From positions 1 to 64,000 of the forward strand of contig JALHLR010000011.1 in the NCBI GenBank assembly GCA_022844475.1: 64,000 bases of DNA, given 5' to 3'. Source of the stretch: Hyphomonadaceae bacterium. GTDB taxonomy: Bacteria; Pseudomonadota; Alphaproteobacteria; Caulobacterales; Hyphomonadaceae. Position numbers and translations under genes: made by a program. The notes beneath the pieces are model-generated. The model saw only the letters and a program-made list of their open reading frames with translations, did not search any database and was not told the origin of the DNA. Shown here in pieces: positions 25,692 through 34,473 of the stretch (the stretch's first letter is position 1; each line of letters starts with the position of its first letter).

Positions 25692-26084
25692 TCACCGCGC
25701 ATCATCCGGAAAGGCCCAGAAGGGAAAGTACAGCTGGGCGCCGCTCTCTGCCTGAGGTTCGCTGAGGAGGCGCCAGCGTTCCGGCGTTGCGTGTTGTGAG
25801 CGTGAGGCAAACGCGGCTGCGATCGCGCTGAGATAACCAAGGCCGAACATGATCCAGCGCCGCGCCTCCACGCTCCCGAATATCAACAGGTTCGCGGCGC
25901 TCCGGAAACTGGGCCTGCGCATGATTGCGGCAACCACCGTCCTGAAGCGCATCGCAATGATGATGGCGAACATGCCGGCGATGGCTGTGGCCGCCGTCCG
26001 CATCGCAGTGTCTGGCGCCAGACGAAGCCATGCGACCCGGCCGATCGTCAGGACGAAGCCGATGATGCGCTGCTTGGCGTTCAT
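25692..26084 (-). CDS. Hypothetical membrane protein
   Basis: A 130-residue protein starting MNAKQRIIGFVLTIGRVAWLRLAPDTA, with hydrophobic helices at about 27-45 and 76-94 and a basic N-terminus. No family recognised. The C-terminal tail is soluble (TPERWRLLSEPQAESGAQLYFPFW). It points in the same direction as the small membrane protein downstream. Could be a divergent membrane-associated helper; no function is claimed. Confidence 0.5.
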   Translation of the reverse strand: MNAKQRIIGFVLTIGRVAWLRLAPDTAMRTAATAIAGMFAIIIAMRFRTVVAAIMRRPSFRSAANLLIFGSVEARRWIMFGLGYLSAIAAAFASRSQHATPERWRLLSEPQAESGAQLYFPFWAFPDDAR

Positions 26085-26459
26085 GCCCCAGCGCGCGCAA
26101 GACGCAGGACGTGTGAGCGAAAGCTGCGTGCTCGCCGCAGCGAACGCCCGGGCCGTCATCAGTCTGCGCCGGAAAAAGGTCGTTCAGGGATGGCGTGTAT
26201 GAAGCGGCCGACCACTGCCGCGATGTGGCAGCGTCCCAATAGCTATCGAACGGGATGCCCCCAACATTCCAGCAACTCGGCCTGGATCGAGTTGGATGTT
26301 GCGTTTGCTGCGAATCAAGTCTGGCAGGAAGATAACTGCCCATGCACGCCTGCAGGTTCGACGGCACATGCTTCCGCAACGCGTTGCACAACAACAGGTC
26401 ACGGGTCAGGCGTACTTGCACAGACGGTGCATTTCCGCTCCACAGGCGAGAGAGGCCTC
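26085..26459. other. Intergenic stretch before the threonine aldolase gene
   Basis: About 375 bases between divergent genes. Frames crossing it do not look coding. It should contain the promoters for the membrane protein (leftward) and aldolase (rightward), but I see no clear -35/-10 pair, no EcfG site and no repeat. Confidence 0.4.
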
Positions 26460-27482
26460 ATGAATTTTTCATCCGATACCGCTGCGCCGCCCCATCCCCT
26501 TATTCTCGAGGCCATGCTCGCGGCAGCGAAAGGCGCAGCGCCCAGTTATGGCAACGATGCCTGGACGGCGGCGGCGCGCGCGGCCCTTCGCGATGTGTTC
26601 GAGACGGACCTTGATGTCATGCTCGTCGCGTCGGGCACGGCTGCGAATGCGCTTGGTCTGGCGACGCTGTGTCCGCCGCACGGTTCGATCCTTTGCCACG
26701 CCGAAGCGCATATCGAGCGCGATGAACGTGGCGCGCCTGAATTCTTCACCGGCGGCGGCAAGCTGTCCCTGCTCTCTGGCGCACATGCGCGCATCGACCT
26801 CGGGCAACTCCGCACGCGGCTCGCCGCCAACCGGCATGACTTCGTTCACGAGACACCGGCTCATGTGCTGTCGTTGTCGAACCTTACGGAAAGCGGCGCC
26901 GCCTATCGGCCGTCGGAGATCGCCGAGCGCGCCGCACTTGCGCGTGAAGCTGGTCTCGCCGTGCATCTCGACGGCGCACGTCTCGCTAACGCGCTCGTGT
27001 CGACGGGTGCATCGCCTGCCGACATGACGTGGCGCGCCGGCGTCGATGTCCTGAGTTTCGGCGCCACCAAGAATGGCGGGCTTGGCTGCGAGGCGATCGT
27101 GCTGTTCGGCGCCGCGCGGCAACGGATCGGCGACCTGAGCGTGCGGGGCAAGCGGGCAGGCCACCTGCCGCCCAAGATGCGTTTCCTCGGCGCTCAGATG
27201 TCGGCGTATCTCAAGGACGATCTCTGGCTACAGCTTGCGCGGCAAGCCAACGCTTCGGCAACACAGCTTGCCGATGTGCTAACGGCGGCTGGTGCGGAAC
27301 TCGCTCATCCGACGGATGGCAACGAAGTGTTTGTCACGCTTCCACCCGGCCTCGGCGAGCGCCTGAAGGCTGCGGGTGCGGGTTTTTATCCATGGATTGA
27401 CGGCTCGCACCGCTTCGTCTGTTCATGGGCCACCGGGCCGGATGAAATCCGCGCCTTTTCAGACCTGTTGGGCATAGGTTAA
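26460..27482 (+). CDS. Threonine aldolase family PLP enzyme
   Basis: A 340-residue fold-type I PLP enzyme of the beta-eliminating lyase/threonine aldolase family. Features: MNFSSDTAAPPHPLILEAM start (FxSDxxxxxxP), VASGTAANALGLA, HLDGARLANA (Asp/Arg binding PLP), and FGATKNGGLGCEAIV with the PLP-binding Lys. It splits L-threonine or L-allo-threonine into glycine and acetaldehyde. The ATG at 26460 follows AGAGG; upstream in-frame codons do not belong to the gene. Followed after 106 bases by the GGDEF-EAL gene. Confidence 0.92.
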   Translation: MNFSSDTAAPPHPLILEAMLAAAKGAAPSYGNDAWTAAARAALRDVFETDLDVMLVASGTAANALGLATLCPPHGSILCHAEAHIERDERGAPEFFTGGGKLSLLSGAHARIDLGQLRTRLAANRHDFVHETPAHVLSLSNLTESGAAYRPSEIAERAALAREAGLAVHLDGARLANALVSTGASPADMTWRAGVDVLSFGATKNGGLGCEAIVLFGAARQRIGDLSVRGKRAGHLPPKMRFLGAQMSAYLKDDLWLQLARQANASATQLADVLTAAGAELAHPTDGNEVFVTLPPGLGERLKAAGAGFYPWIDGSHRFVCSWATGPDEIRAFSDLLGIG

Positions 27483-27588
27483 TCCTCGTCCCGAATTCTC
27501 GCCTACCTGCTTCACGGCTTGTCGACCTTGTTCTGCCATTCTCGCCCCAGCACCGGTCCGCCTGGCCGGTCTGAGGGTGGGACAAGGC

Positions 27589-29886
27589 ATGCGCCTCGTT
27601 GATCTGAAGACGACGTTTCTCGGCGAGGTCGACGTTCCCGCCGCGCATCGCGCCGCGATCAATGCCGCCCGGCGCACGACCTTCCATTCGCTCGCCCCAC
27701 TCGCCGCAATCCACTCGCTCCTCAATGCGGTCGTGCTGACATTCGCCTTCTGGGGTCATGCCGGCATGCCGCTGGTTTTCGTCTGGTGCTACACCAGCGC
27801 AGTTCTGATCTTCATCCGCATCCGCGAAGCGCGCCGGCCCGCTGGCCAGCTCGATCCGAAAACCGAAGATGGCCGCATCGTCCGTTACACCCTCCTGTCC
27901 GGCGCGCTCTGGAGCGGCATGATCGCTATGCTCATTGCATCCGGCGGGACGGATCACGCCTTGCTGCTTGGCGTCTTCACGGCTGCGATCCTCTGCGTCG
28001 GTGCGTTACTCCATTCGAGCTTCCCGACCGCCTCGCTGGGATACTCGCTGCTGATTGCGGCTGGCGCAGGTCTCGGCATGGTGCTCGGCGGCCACAGCTG
28101 GTCCTTCAACGCTGTGCTCCTGCTTGCAGCGGGCGTCATCGCGCTGCAGCGCTTTGCGGCGGCGAACCACGTGTCCGATATCCGCCGCCACCTCGCCACG
28201 GCGGCCATGCAGGACGCCAAGGACACAGCCGCGCTCCTGCTCCAGGACTTCGAGGCGCATTCCTCGGACTGGATGTGGAGGGTCGATGCGCACGGCCGGC
28301 TCGGAAGTCCGTCACAGCGCTTCGTCGATGCATCCGGACTCTCCTATCATGAACTGGAAGGCGGCAGCTTCCTGGCCTTGTTCGCACCGGAATCGGTGCA
28401 ACATCTGCAGGAGCTTCTGAAGCACCGCAGGCCGTTCCGCGACGAGGCGCTACGGGTCACCATAGGCTCGCGCGAAGTGTGGTGGTCCTTGAGCGGACAA
28501 CCCACAGCCGATGGCGGCTGGCGCGGCGTCTGTTCCGACATTACCCGTTCGCGCGATGCGGAGGCTCGCATCGCCTACGTCACCGAGTATGACACCCTGA
28601 CCGATCTTCCCAACCGCGCCGTGCTCGTGCGACAGCTCGAAATCGCCGAGGAAGCGGGCAGGGCGAGCGACGAAAGCTTCGCGCTCTTCGTGATCGACCT
28701 CGACAACTTCAAGGCGCTGAATGACACGCAGGGCCATCCGGTAGGTGACGCCTATCTCAGGGTCATGGCTGGGCGGCTGCGCGACTGTGTTGGCCAGACT
28801 GCCTTCCTCGCACGCCTTGGCGGCGACGAGTTTGCGGTGCTTCACCGCGACATGCGGGCGGATGAGGCCGGCGCCGTCGCGGAGCTGATCGTCGATGCGC
28901 TGCTCGCGCCCGTGACACTCAATGGCAAGGAGATTCTCGCCGGCGGCAGCGTCGGCGTCGCGCTGGCGCCCGAGAACGGGTCTGACCCTGCCATGCTCAT
29001 GAAGAATGCCGAGCTCGCCCTCTATCGCGCCAAGGCGCAGGGGCGCGGCTGTGCGCGTTTCTTCGAACCTGGCATGGAAAAGAACGCCCGCGTCCGCGCC
29101 GATCTCGAAACGGATCTTCGCAGCGCACTGGCAAGCGAAGCGATGGATGTGTACTTCCAGCCACTGGTGAATACGCGCACGCGGAAAGTCTCGGGCTACG
29201 AGACGCTGCTCCGCTGGAACCGCCCTGGCCACGGCCTCGTGTCGCCAGCCGTGTTCATTTCATGCGCCGAGGAGACCGGCATCATCGTGCCGCTTGGCGA
29301 GTGGGTGATCCGCAAGGCGATCGAGGAGGCTGCGCAGTGGCGCGATGATGTGACGGTTGCGGTCAACCTGTCGGCCGCGCAGATGCACAACCCTTCGCTG
29401 GTCGCCACGGTTGTTGGCGCACTCGCTGCGTCCCAGCTCGATCCGAGCAGGCTCGAGATCGAGATTGTCGAGAGCGTGCTGATGGATGAAACGGAGCACA
29501 ACATCCGTACGCTGCATGCGCTGCGGGAGCTGGGCGTGAAGATCGCGCTGGATGACTTCGGGACGGGCTACTCGTCGCTGAGCTACCTGCGCGCCTTCCC
29601 GTTCGACAAGATCAAGATCGACCAGCGCTTTGTGCGTGACATCGACACATCGGTCGAGAACCAGGCGATCGTTCGCGCTGTGATCTCGCTGGCGCGTGAT
29701 CTTGGCATGCGTGTGACGGCCGAAGGGGTCGAGAACGAGCAGCAGGCGACGATCCTGGCCGGGCTCGGCTGCACGGAAGTGCAGGGCTTCCTCTACAGCC
29801 GCCCGATTCCAGCCTCGGAGGTCGAGAAGGTCGAAGCCGATACGCGCCCGGCGTCCAATATCCTGAAGCTTCGCCGCAAGGCCTGA
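27589..29886 (+). CDS. Membrane-bound GGDEF-EAL protein (c-di-GMP synthesis/hydrolysis)
   Basis: From the ATG at 27589 the protein has 765 residues (a GTG at 27577 is an alternative). Hydrophobic helices fill about residues 35-195, followed by a PAS-like segment (about 215-320), a GGDEF domain with intact RLGGDEFA, and an EAL domain. The EAL signature reads ETLLRW rather than EALLRW, but NLSAAQ, ESVL, DDFGTGYSSL, KIKIDQRFV and AEGVENEQQ, which supply the metal and substrate ligands, are preserved. Both activities are therefore possible. The N-terminal membrane region probably senses a signal. A terminator hairpin follows. Confidence 0.92.
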   Translation: MRLVDLKTTFLGEVDVPAAHRAAINAARRTTFHSLAPLAAIHSLLNAVVLTFAFWGHAGMPLVFVWCYTSAVLIFIRIREARRPAGQLDPKTEDGRIVRYTLLSGALWSGMIAMLIASGGTDHALLLGVFTAAILCVGALLHSSFPTASLGYSLLIAAGAGLGMVLGGHSWSFNAVLLLAAGVIALQRFAAANHVSDIRRHLATAAMQDAKDTAALLLQDFEAHSSDWMWRVDAHGRLGSPSQRFVDASGLSYHELEGGSFLALFAPESVQHLQELLKHRRPFRDEALRVTIGSREVWWSLSGQPTADGGWRGVCSDITRSRDAEARIAYVTEYDTLTDLPNRAVLVRQLEIAEEAGRASDESFALFVIDLDNFKALNDTQGHPVGDAYLRVMAGRLRDCVGQTAFLARLGGDEFAVLHRDMRADEAGAVAELIVDALLAPVTLNGKEILAGGSVGVALAPENGSDPAMLMKNAELALYRAKAQGRGCARFFEPGMEKNARVRADLETDLRSALASEAMDVYFQPLVNTRTRKVSGYETLLRWNRPGHGLVSPAVFISCAEETGIIVPLGEWVIRKAIEEAAQWRDDVTVAVNLSAAQMHNPSLVATVVGALAASQLDPSRLEIEIVESVLMDETEHNIRTLHALRELGVKIALDDFGTGYSSLSYLRAFPFDKIKIDQRFVRDIDTSVENQAIVRAVISLARDLGMRVTAEGVENEQQATILAGLGCTEVQGFLYSRPIPASEVEKVEADTRPASNILKLRRKA

Positions 29887-29899
29887 ACGCCAGACATGA

Positions 29900-29930
29900 G
29901 AAAGACGCGCTTCGAGGAAGCGCGCCTTTC
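29900..29930 (+). terminator. Terminator after the GGDEF-EAL gene
   Basis: A 14-base stem with one mismatch (GAAAGACGCGCTTC / GAAGCGCGCCTTTC) and a GAG loop, 14 bases after the stop codon, ending in CTTTC. Good position and strength; the T run is short. Confidence 0.6.
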
Positions 29931-30074
29931 CATCACTCCACGCGTACTCTACGCGGCCGACGAACTACGCGAGTCGGCCACCTGCAGTTAGGCATGCGAT
30001 GGTTTGCGATGCGAGCATCCGGAGCAGTGCGAACTGCACTCCGGCTGGGCTACGCAGCAGGCTGCAAACGAAAC

Positions 30075-30108
30075 GGGCGCGGAGTCGGGTTGCCAACTCA
30101 ACGCGCCC
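30075..30108 (-). terminator. Candidate terminator downstream of the phasin gene
   Basis: GGGCGCG plus GAGT pair with ACTC and CGCGCCC across a small bulge, giving an 11-pair hairpin; on the minus strand it is followed by GTTTCGTTT. It lies about 67 bases beyond the phasin stop. The surrounding 29931-30174 stretch holds no gene; it also contains a perfect 14-base palindrome GATCCCGCGGGATC at 30127-30140. Confidence 0.5.
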
Positions 30109-30174
30109 TTCATCGTGTCAGAGACCGATCCCGCGGGATCCGGAAGTCAGGACCCGCGGCCAGCGAAGACAGTC

Positions 30175-30606
30175 TTAAGCGACTTTCTTGGCGGCGGACT
30201 TGACGGCAGCCTTGGTGTGGGAGGCAGCTTCCTCGACCGCTTTCGGGGTCAGGGTGACAACCGTGTCGAGCAGGTCCGTCTGGGCTTTCTTGGCCACTTC
30301 AGCGTAGGCGAACAGGCGGGCAGGGATGTCCTGCATCGCGGACTGGGCGACTTCGCCGGCTTTCTTGGCGTAGGCGGTCGGCTCGGCTTCCGGCGACATC
30401 AGGGTGGTCGCGTCTTTCGCGGCGTCCTGCATCCAGGCGGTCGTCAGCTCGACGTTCTTGTTCAGCGCCTCGATGGCGACAGCGCGATACTTCGCCGACA
30501 TTTCGGTGAAGGCCTTCATCGGGCCGGCATTGGCGAAATCGGGCATGTACTTGGTGAATTGTTCCATGTTCTTGTTGAAGTCGAACATGTCGGTCATCGG
30601 GTTCAT
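30175..30606 (-). CDS. phaP: Phasin family protein (PHB granule-associated)
   Basis: A 143-residue, almost wholly helical protein: FDFNKNMEQFTKYMPDFANAG, KYRAVAIEALNKNVELTTAWMQDAAKD and a Lys/Ala-rich C-terminus (TKAAVKSAAKKVA) are typical of alphaproteobacterial phasins. Phasins coat polyhydroxybutyrate granules and control their number and size. GGAGA stands about 7 bases before the ATG. The nearby phaC and phaR genes support the role; PhaR normally represses phasin genes, and a candidate site lies upstream. Confidence 0.87.
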   Translation of the reverse strand: MNPMTDMFDFNKNMEQFTKYMPDFANAGPMKAFTEMSAKYRAVAIEALNKNVELTTAWMQDAAKDATTLMSPEAEPTAYAKKAGEVAQSAMQDIPARLFAYAEVAKKAQTDLLDTVVTLTPKAVEEAASHTKAAVKSAAKKVA

Positions 30607-30671
30607 GGGGCTCTCCAGAGGGTTGTCCGCTCGTTGACCATCATCTAATGCCGCGGCGCGGCAAAGGCAAT

Positions 30672-30687
30672 CTGCTTTTTGCCGCAG
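30672..30687. promoter_or_regulatory. Candidate PhaR-binding palindrome upstream of the phasin gene
   Basis: CTGC-N8-GCAG about 66 bases before the phasin ATG, inside a TGC-rich stretch (TGCTTTTTGC, TGCTGCGTTTGC). PhaR of Paracoccus is reported to bind TGC-rich, CTGC/GCAG-type sequences at phasin promoters. The match is suggestive only. Confidence 0.3.
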
Positions 30688-30721
30688 GCGCGAAAAAAAT
30701 GCTGCGTTTGCGAAACTCGGG

Positions 30722-31567
30722 TTAGCCTGACGTTAGGGAATTGGCCTGCCGACGGGTCGCCAGGGCGGCGAATCCAAGAACCCAGCCAATGACGAAGCTG
30801 AGGCCGTACCCGGCCAGCGGGACGGGGTAGGCGCCGAAGAGTGGGGCAAGCGAAGTCGCACCGAAGTAACCTGACAGCGCGAATGCTTTCCAGTGCACGT
30901 CAGCCGAGCGCAGGAGCAGAATGGGGCTGACCGCAGCCAGTCCCAGGCCAGCCGCCATCGCGATGCCGAGCACCTGGGACTGGCTGAAGGCGAGCAGCAG
31001 GATGCCCTCAACATGCGCCACCGGAAGGAGCGGGTCGGGCTGCCTGAGGCAGTAGGCGACAAGAGCAAGGCCGAGGATCAGCGAGGCTAGCGCGCCTTTC
31101 CAGCCGAAGGCGAAAGCGAACAGGATCACACTCGCGATCACGAACCCGGCCAGCTGCGAGATGTCCGGCTGGTGGGCGATCACGGCGCCAATGATGACGA
31201 AACCGAGTGCGGCGATCCATGCGCGTGCTCGCGCGAAGGCTGCGATCGCGACCGGCAGGACAAGTGCTGCGGCGTTGAGCTGGACTGGGCCGGCGCCAAC
31301 CCAGCGGAAGACGCCTTCCTGACCTGGGCTCACAAGGCTGAGACTGATGACGATCACCGCGACCACGATAGCGCCGATGCCGAACCAGCCACGCGAGGCA
31401 ATGAAGAGTCCCAGAGCCGCGGCGGCGAACCATGCGACCGGATTGCGGATCCAGATACCCGGCGGAATGTCAGCCTGCGCCATGGCGGCAGCACCGAGAA
31501 GGATCGCAAGCAGGGAACCTGCACCAAAAGCCCAGATGGCGGGGCGATGCGATGTGTCCTGATGCAT
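30722..31567 (-). CDS. Multi-pass hypothetical membrane protein linked to phaC
   Basis: A 281-residue integral membrane protein with about nine hydrophobic helices spread over the whole length and very short loops; near the C-terminus GYFGATSLAPLFGAYPVPLAGYGLSFVIGW. No family recognised. It begins 11 bases after the phaC stop codon, so it is co-transcribed with and probably translationally coupled to phaC. A role in PHB metabolism is inference from position only. Confidence 0.65.
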   Translation of the reverse strand: MHQDTSHRPAIWAFGAGSLLAILLGAAAMAQADIPPGIWIRNPVAWFAAAALGLFIASRGWFGIGAIVVAVIVISLSLVSPGQEGVFRWVGAGPVQLNAAALVLPVAIAAFARARAWIAALGFVIIGAVIAHQPDISQLAGFVIASVILFAFAFGWKGALASLILGLALVAYCLRQPDPLLPVAHVEGILLLAFSQSQVLGIAMAAGLGLAAVSPILLLRSADVHWKAFALSGYFGATSLAPLFGAYPVPLAGYGLSFVIGWVLGFAALATRRQANSLTSG

Positions 31568-31578
31568 GATTAGCGAGA

Positions 31579-33363
31579 CTACTCGCGCACATACCGGCCC
31601 GGCGCCGGCTCAAGCCTTGAAACGCTCTCCGGGAAACTCTCCGCGGCGGAGACCTTCTTGCCCGAGCGCTTGCCCAGCCACTCCGCCCAATCGGGCCACC
31701 ATGAGCCGTCGTGGGCCTCCGTGCCCGCGCGCCACGCGTCCAGGTCTTCGCCGGGGTCGGCGTCGCTGACCCAGTAGCCGTACTTCTTCTTGTCCGGATG
31801 GTTCACGATCCCGGCGATGTGGCCCGACTGCGCCAGCACGAAACGGCCGCCCCCCTTCAGTCGCGTAAGGCCTTTGAATGAGGCGGTCCACGGCGCGATG
31901 TGGTCCTTCTCGCAGGCGACGACGTAGTGCGGGACCTTGATGTCGTCGAGGCCGACCCTGACGCCTTCGATCTCGAACGCGCCGTGAGCAAAGACGTTGT
32001 CGCGATAGAGATGCGTCAGATACTCCTGCGCCATGCGCTCGGGCAGGCGGGTTGAGTCTTCGTTCCAGAACAGCAGGTCGAATTTCGGGCGGGCCTCGCC
32101 GAGCAGGTAGGCCTTCACGGCCGGGCCGTAGACCAGATCATTCGGCCGCAGATAGCTGAAGGTGCGCGCCATGATGCGCTGGTCGAGAAAGCCCTTGCGC
32201 TGGGCCTCGATCGTGATCCCTGCGATGAAGCCTTCATCAATGAAGGATTTCAGCGGGCCCGGATCTTCGAAATCGGTGAGGGCGGTGAAGAAGGTGCAGG
32301 ACTTGGCCGGATTGTCCTGCCTGGTTTTTCCCAGCCATGCCTGCGAGAGTGCGAGCGTCGTGCCGCCGATGCAATAGCCGACGACGTTGACGCCGTCCCT
32401 GCCGTGCAACTCGTTCACTTTCTGCACCGCGGGAATGACGCCTTCGAGGACATAGGTATCCATGCCGGCCGCGCGAAGCTCTTCGCGCGGGTTTTTCCAG
32501 CTGACGATGTAGACGGCAAAGCCCTGCTCGGTGAGCCACTTCACCAGCGATGATTTCGGCTGCAGGTCGAGAATGTAGTATTTGTTGATCCAGGGTGGGA
32601 TCAGCAGGAGCGGGCGGGCGTAGACTTTCTCCGTCGTCGGCTCGTAGCGGATGAGCTGAAACAGCGGCGTCTCGTGGATCACATGGCCCTTCGTCGTCGC
32701 CAGTGTTTCGCCCACCTTGAAGGCTTCGGGATCGGAAAGCGTGACGAGCAGGTCGCCGCCATTGCGCTCGAGATCCTTCACGAGATTCTCGAGGCCCTCG
32801 ACCAGCGACCGGCCATTGGTCTCGACGGCCTTCTTGATCGCCACCGGATTGGAGGCAAGGAAGTTTGCCGGCGAGAACATGTCGACCAGCTGGTGCGTGA
32901 AAAAATGGATCTGCTCGGAGTGCTTCTCGTCTTCGCCCTCCGAGGCCGTATCGGCGAGTGATTCGAGATAGGCCGACATGATCTGGTACTGGCGCTTCAG
33001 ATAGTAGAAAAACGGGTGCTTGCTCCACTCGTCATCAGCAAAGCGCGCATCGGCGGGCTCGGCCTCCGCCCTGGGCATGTGTTGCGCCCCAGACAGCATG
33101 GCCTGTGTCAGTTCAGCGTAGAGGGCTGTCGTGTTCTGCCAGAACTGCAGCTGCGAGCTGAATGTCTTCATCGGGTTCGACATCCAGCTCTGCATCTGGC
33201 CCGCAGCCGCGCGAAGCAGCAGGGGCTGGCCCGGACCTTCGACGCCGGGATTGCGGACCTCGCGACGTGAAACGGCCAGGAAAAGGCGCTGCAGCAGGAA
33301 GTTGATGCGCTGAAAATTCTGGCTCAATTCGAACGCGCCGAGAGAGCTCGTCTGGTCGTTCAT
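31579..33363 (-). CDS. phaC: Class I poly(3-hydroxyalkanoate) synthase
   Basis: A 594-residue PHA synthase from the ATG at 33363. The alpha/beta hydrolase core has the modified lipase box GYCIGG (catalytic Cys near residue 330), the Asp in VACEKDHIAPW and the His in QSGHIAGIVN, completing the Cys-Asp-His triad. WxN-type motifs PPWINKYYILDL and SWKNP are typical. It polymerises 3-hydroxybutyryl-CoA into PHB on granules. The frame is open 35 codons further upstream without signal. phaR, a hydrolase gene and a phasin gene flank it; phaA/phaB are not in the window. Confidence 0.95.
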   Translation of the reverse strand: MNDQTSSLGAFELSQNFQRINFLLQRLFLAVSRREVRNPGVEGPGQPLLLRAAAGQMQSWMSNPMKTFSSQLQFWQNTTALYAELTQAMLSGAQHMPRAEAEPADARFADDEWSKHPFFYYLKRQYQIMSAYLESLADTASEGEDEKHSEQIHFFTHQLVDMFSPANFLASNPVAIKKAVETNGRSLVEGLENLVKDLERNGGDLLVTLSDPEAFKVGETLATTKGHVIHETPLFQLIRYEPTTEKVYARPLLLIPPWINKYYILDLQPKSSLVKWLTEQGFAVYIVSWKNPREELRAAGMDTYVLEGVIPAVQKVNELHGRDGVNVVGYCIGGTTLALSQAWLGKTRQDNPAKSCTFFTALTDFEDPGPLKSFIDEGFIAGITIEAQRKGFLDQRIMARTFSYLRPNDLVYGPAVKAYLLGEARPKFDLLFWNEDSTRLPERMAQEYLTHLYRDNVFAHGAFEIEGVRVGLDDIKVPHYVVACEKDHIAPWTASFKGLTRLKGGGRFVLAQSGHIAGIVNHPDKKKYGYWVSDADPGEDLDAWRAGTEAHDGSWWPDWAEWLGKRSGKKVSAAESFPESVSRLEPAPGRYVRE

Positions 33364-33609
33364 GATGTGCCCGAAAACGTTTCCTGTTCGATAGGTAACA
33401 CTGCCCGTGAACCCGTCAAACGCCATATGTTGAAAAGGTTTTCTGCACCCAGGCGAAAACTGGGACACAGATTACGCGGCGCCGCGGCATGTTTCGCCGC
33501 CCTGCGGCAATTCCGGGCTTCGTAATTCGAAAGGACCCGTGTACATGGGCCGTGGGGGTTGCTGCACCTGCTCACTGTCGTCCGAACGAAACCGGAGATT
33601 TCCACGCCC

Positions 33610-34464
33610 ATGCAGCTTGGCTCACTCGCACGCTGGATGAAGCGCGACGTTCCCGTATGGGAGGGCGAACTGTTCACGAGCTCCGTTTCGGGCGCGGGGC
33701 GCGATGTTGTCTTCATCCATGGGCTCGCCGCCTCGCCGGAATGCTGGGAGGAGGCGGCCCCTTCGCTGCCCGGTATTCGCGTGCATGCCATCCACATGCG
33801 CGGCTTTGCCGGCCTGGCGCCGAGTGCTCTGCGCAGCCCGATGAACTTCCTGAAGCCGGTGGCCGACGCGCTGGCAGTATACATTCGTTCGCTCAGGGTC
33901 GGGCCGGCGCCCGTGATTGGCCACTCGATGGGCGGACTGGTCTCGCTGATTCTGGCCCGCGATCACGCCGACGTGGTTGACCGGCTGATGGTGGTCGACG
34001 TGCCGGCTTTTTTCTCCATGCTCATCACGCCGTTTGCCACGGCCACATCCATGGCGCCGCTGGCCCAGCATTCGCGGCGCAGCTATCTGGAGAAATCCAA
34101 GACGCAGCATCAGGACGACACGCGCCGCACCAGCGAGAAGCTGGTCACGAGCCCGGACCTCCTCGAACGCGTCGTGCGCTGGGGTCTGACGTCTGACCGG
34201 GCCGCGACGGCTGACGTGATGGCCGAAGTGATGGTGACGGACCTAAGGGGCGACCTGCAGCGGATCAAGGCGCCGGTGGACGTGATCTATGCGTGGGACC
34301 GCGTGAGCCCTGCCTCCAAGATGAGCCTCGATCAGGTGTACGCGTCTTCGTATGCGGGCCTGGTCCGGGGGCGGCGGCAGCGCATCGACGATGCGCGCCA
34401 CTATGTGATGCTGGACAAGCCGGATGCATTCTACGGGGCCGTGAATGCGTGGCTGGCGCAATAG
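33610..34464 (+). CDS. Alpha/beta hydrolase family protein
   Basis: A 284-residue protein from the ATG at 33610 (a TTG at 33559 would add 17 residues). Alpha/beta hydrolase features: VFIHGLAASPECWEEA (oxyanion HG), nucleophile elbow GHSMGG (Ser), and a late DARHYVMLDKP with the catalytic His. No signal peptide. It lies between divergent phaC and co-directional phaR (9-base gap), so it may act on PHB oligomers or hydroxyacyl esters; that is inference, as no depolymerase signature is present. Confidence 0.8.
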   Translation: MQLGSLARWMKRDVPVWEGELFTSSVSGAGRDVVFIHGLAASPECWEEAAPSLPGIRVHAIHMRGFAGLAPSALRSPMNFLKPVADALAVYIRSLRVGPAPVIGHSMGGLVSLILARDHADVVDRLMVVDVPAFFSMLITPFATATSMAPLAQHSRRSYLEKSKTQHQDDTRRTSEKLVTSPDLLERVVRWGLTSDRAATADVMAEVMVTDLRGDLQRIKAPVDVIYAWDRVSPASKMSLDQVYASSYAGLVRGRRQRIDDARHYVMLDKPDAFYGAVNAWLAQ

Positions 34465-34473
34465 GAACGGGAC

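Noticed and set aside
30127-30140. Perfect palindrome GATCCCGCGGGATC
   Set aside because: Short G+C-rich palindromes are frequent here; no gene start, repeat copy or known operator attaches to it.
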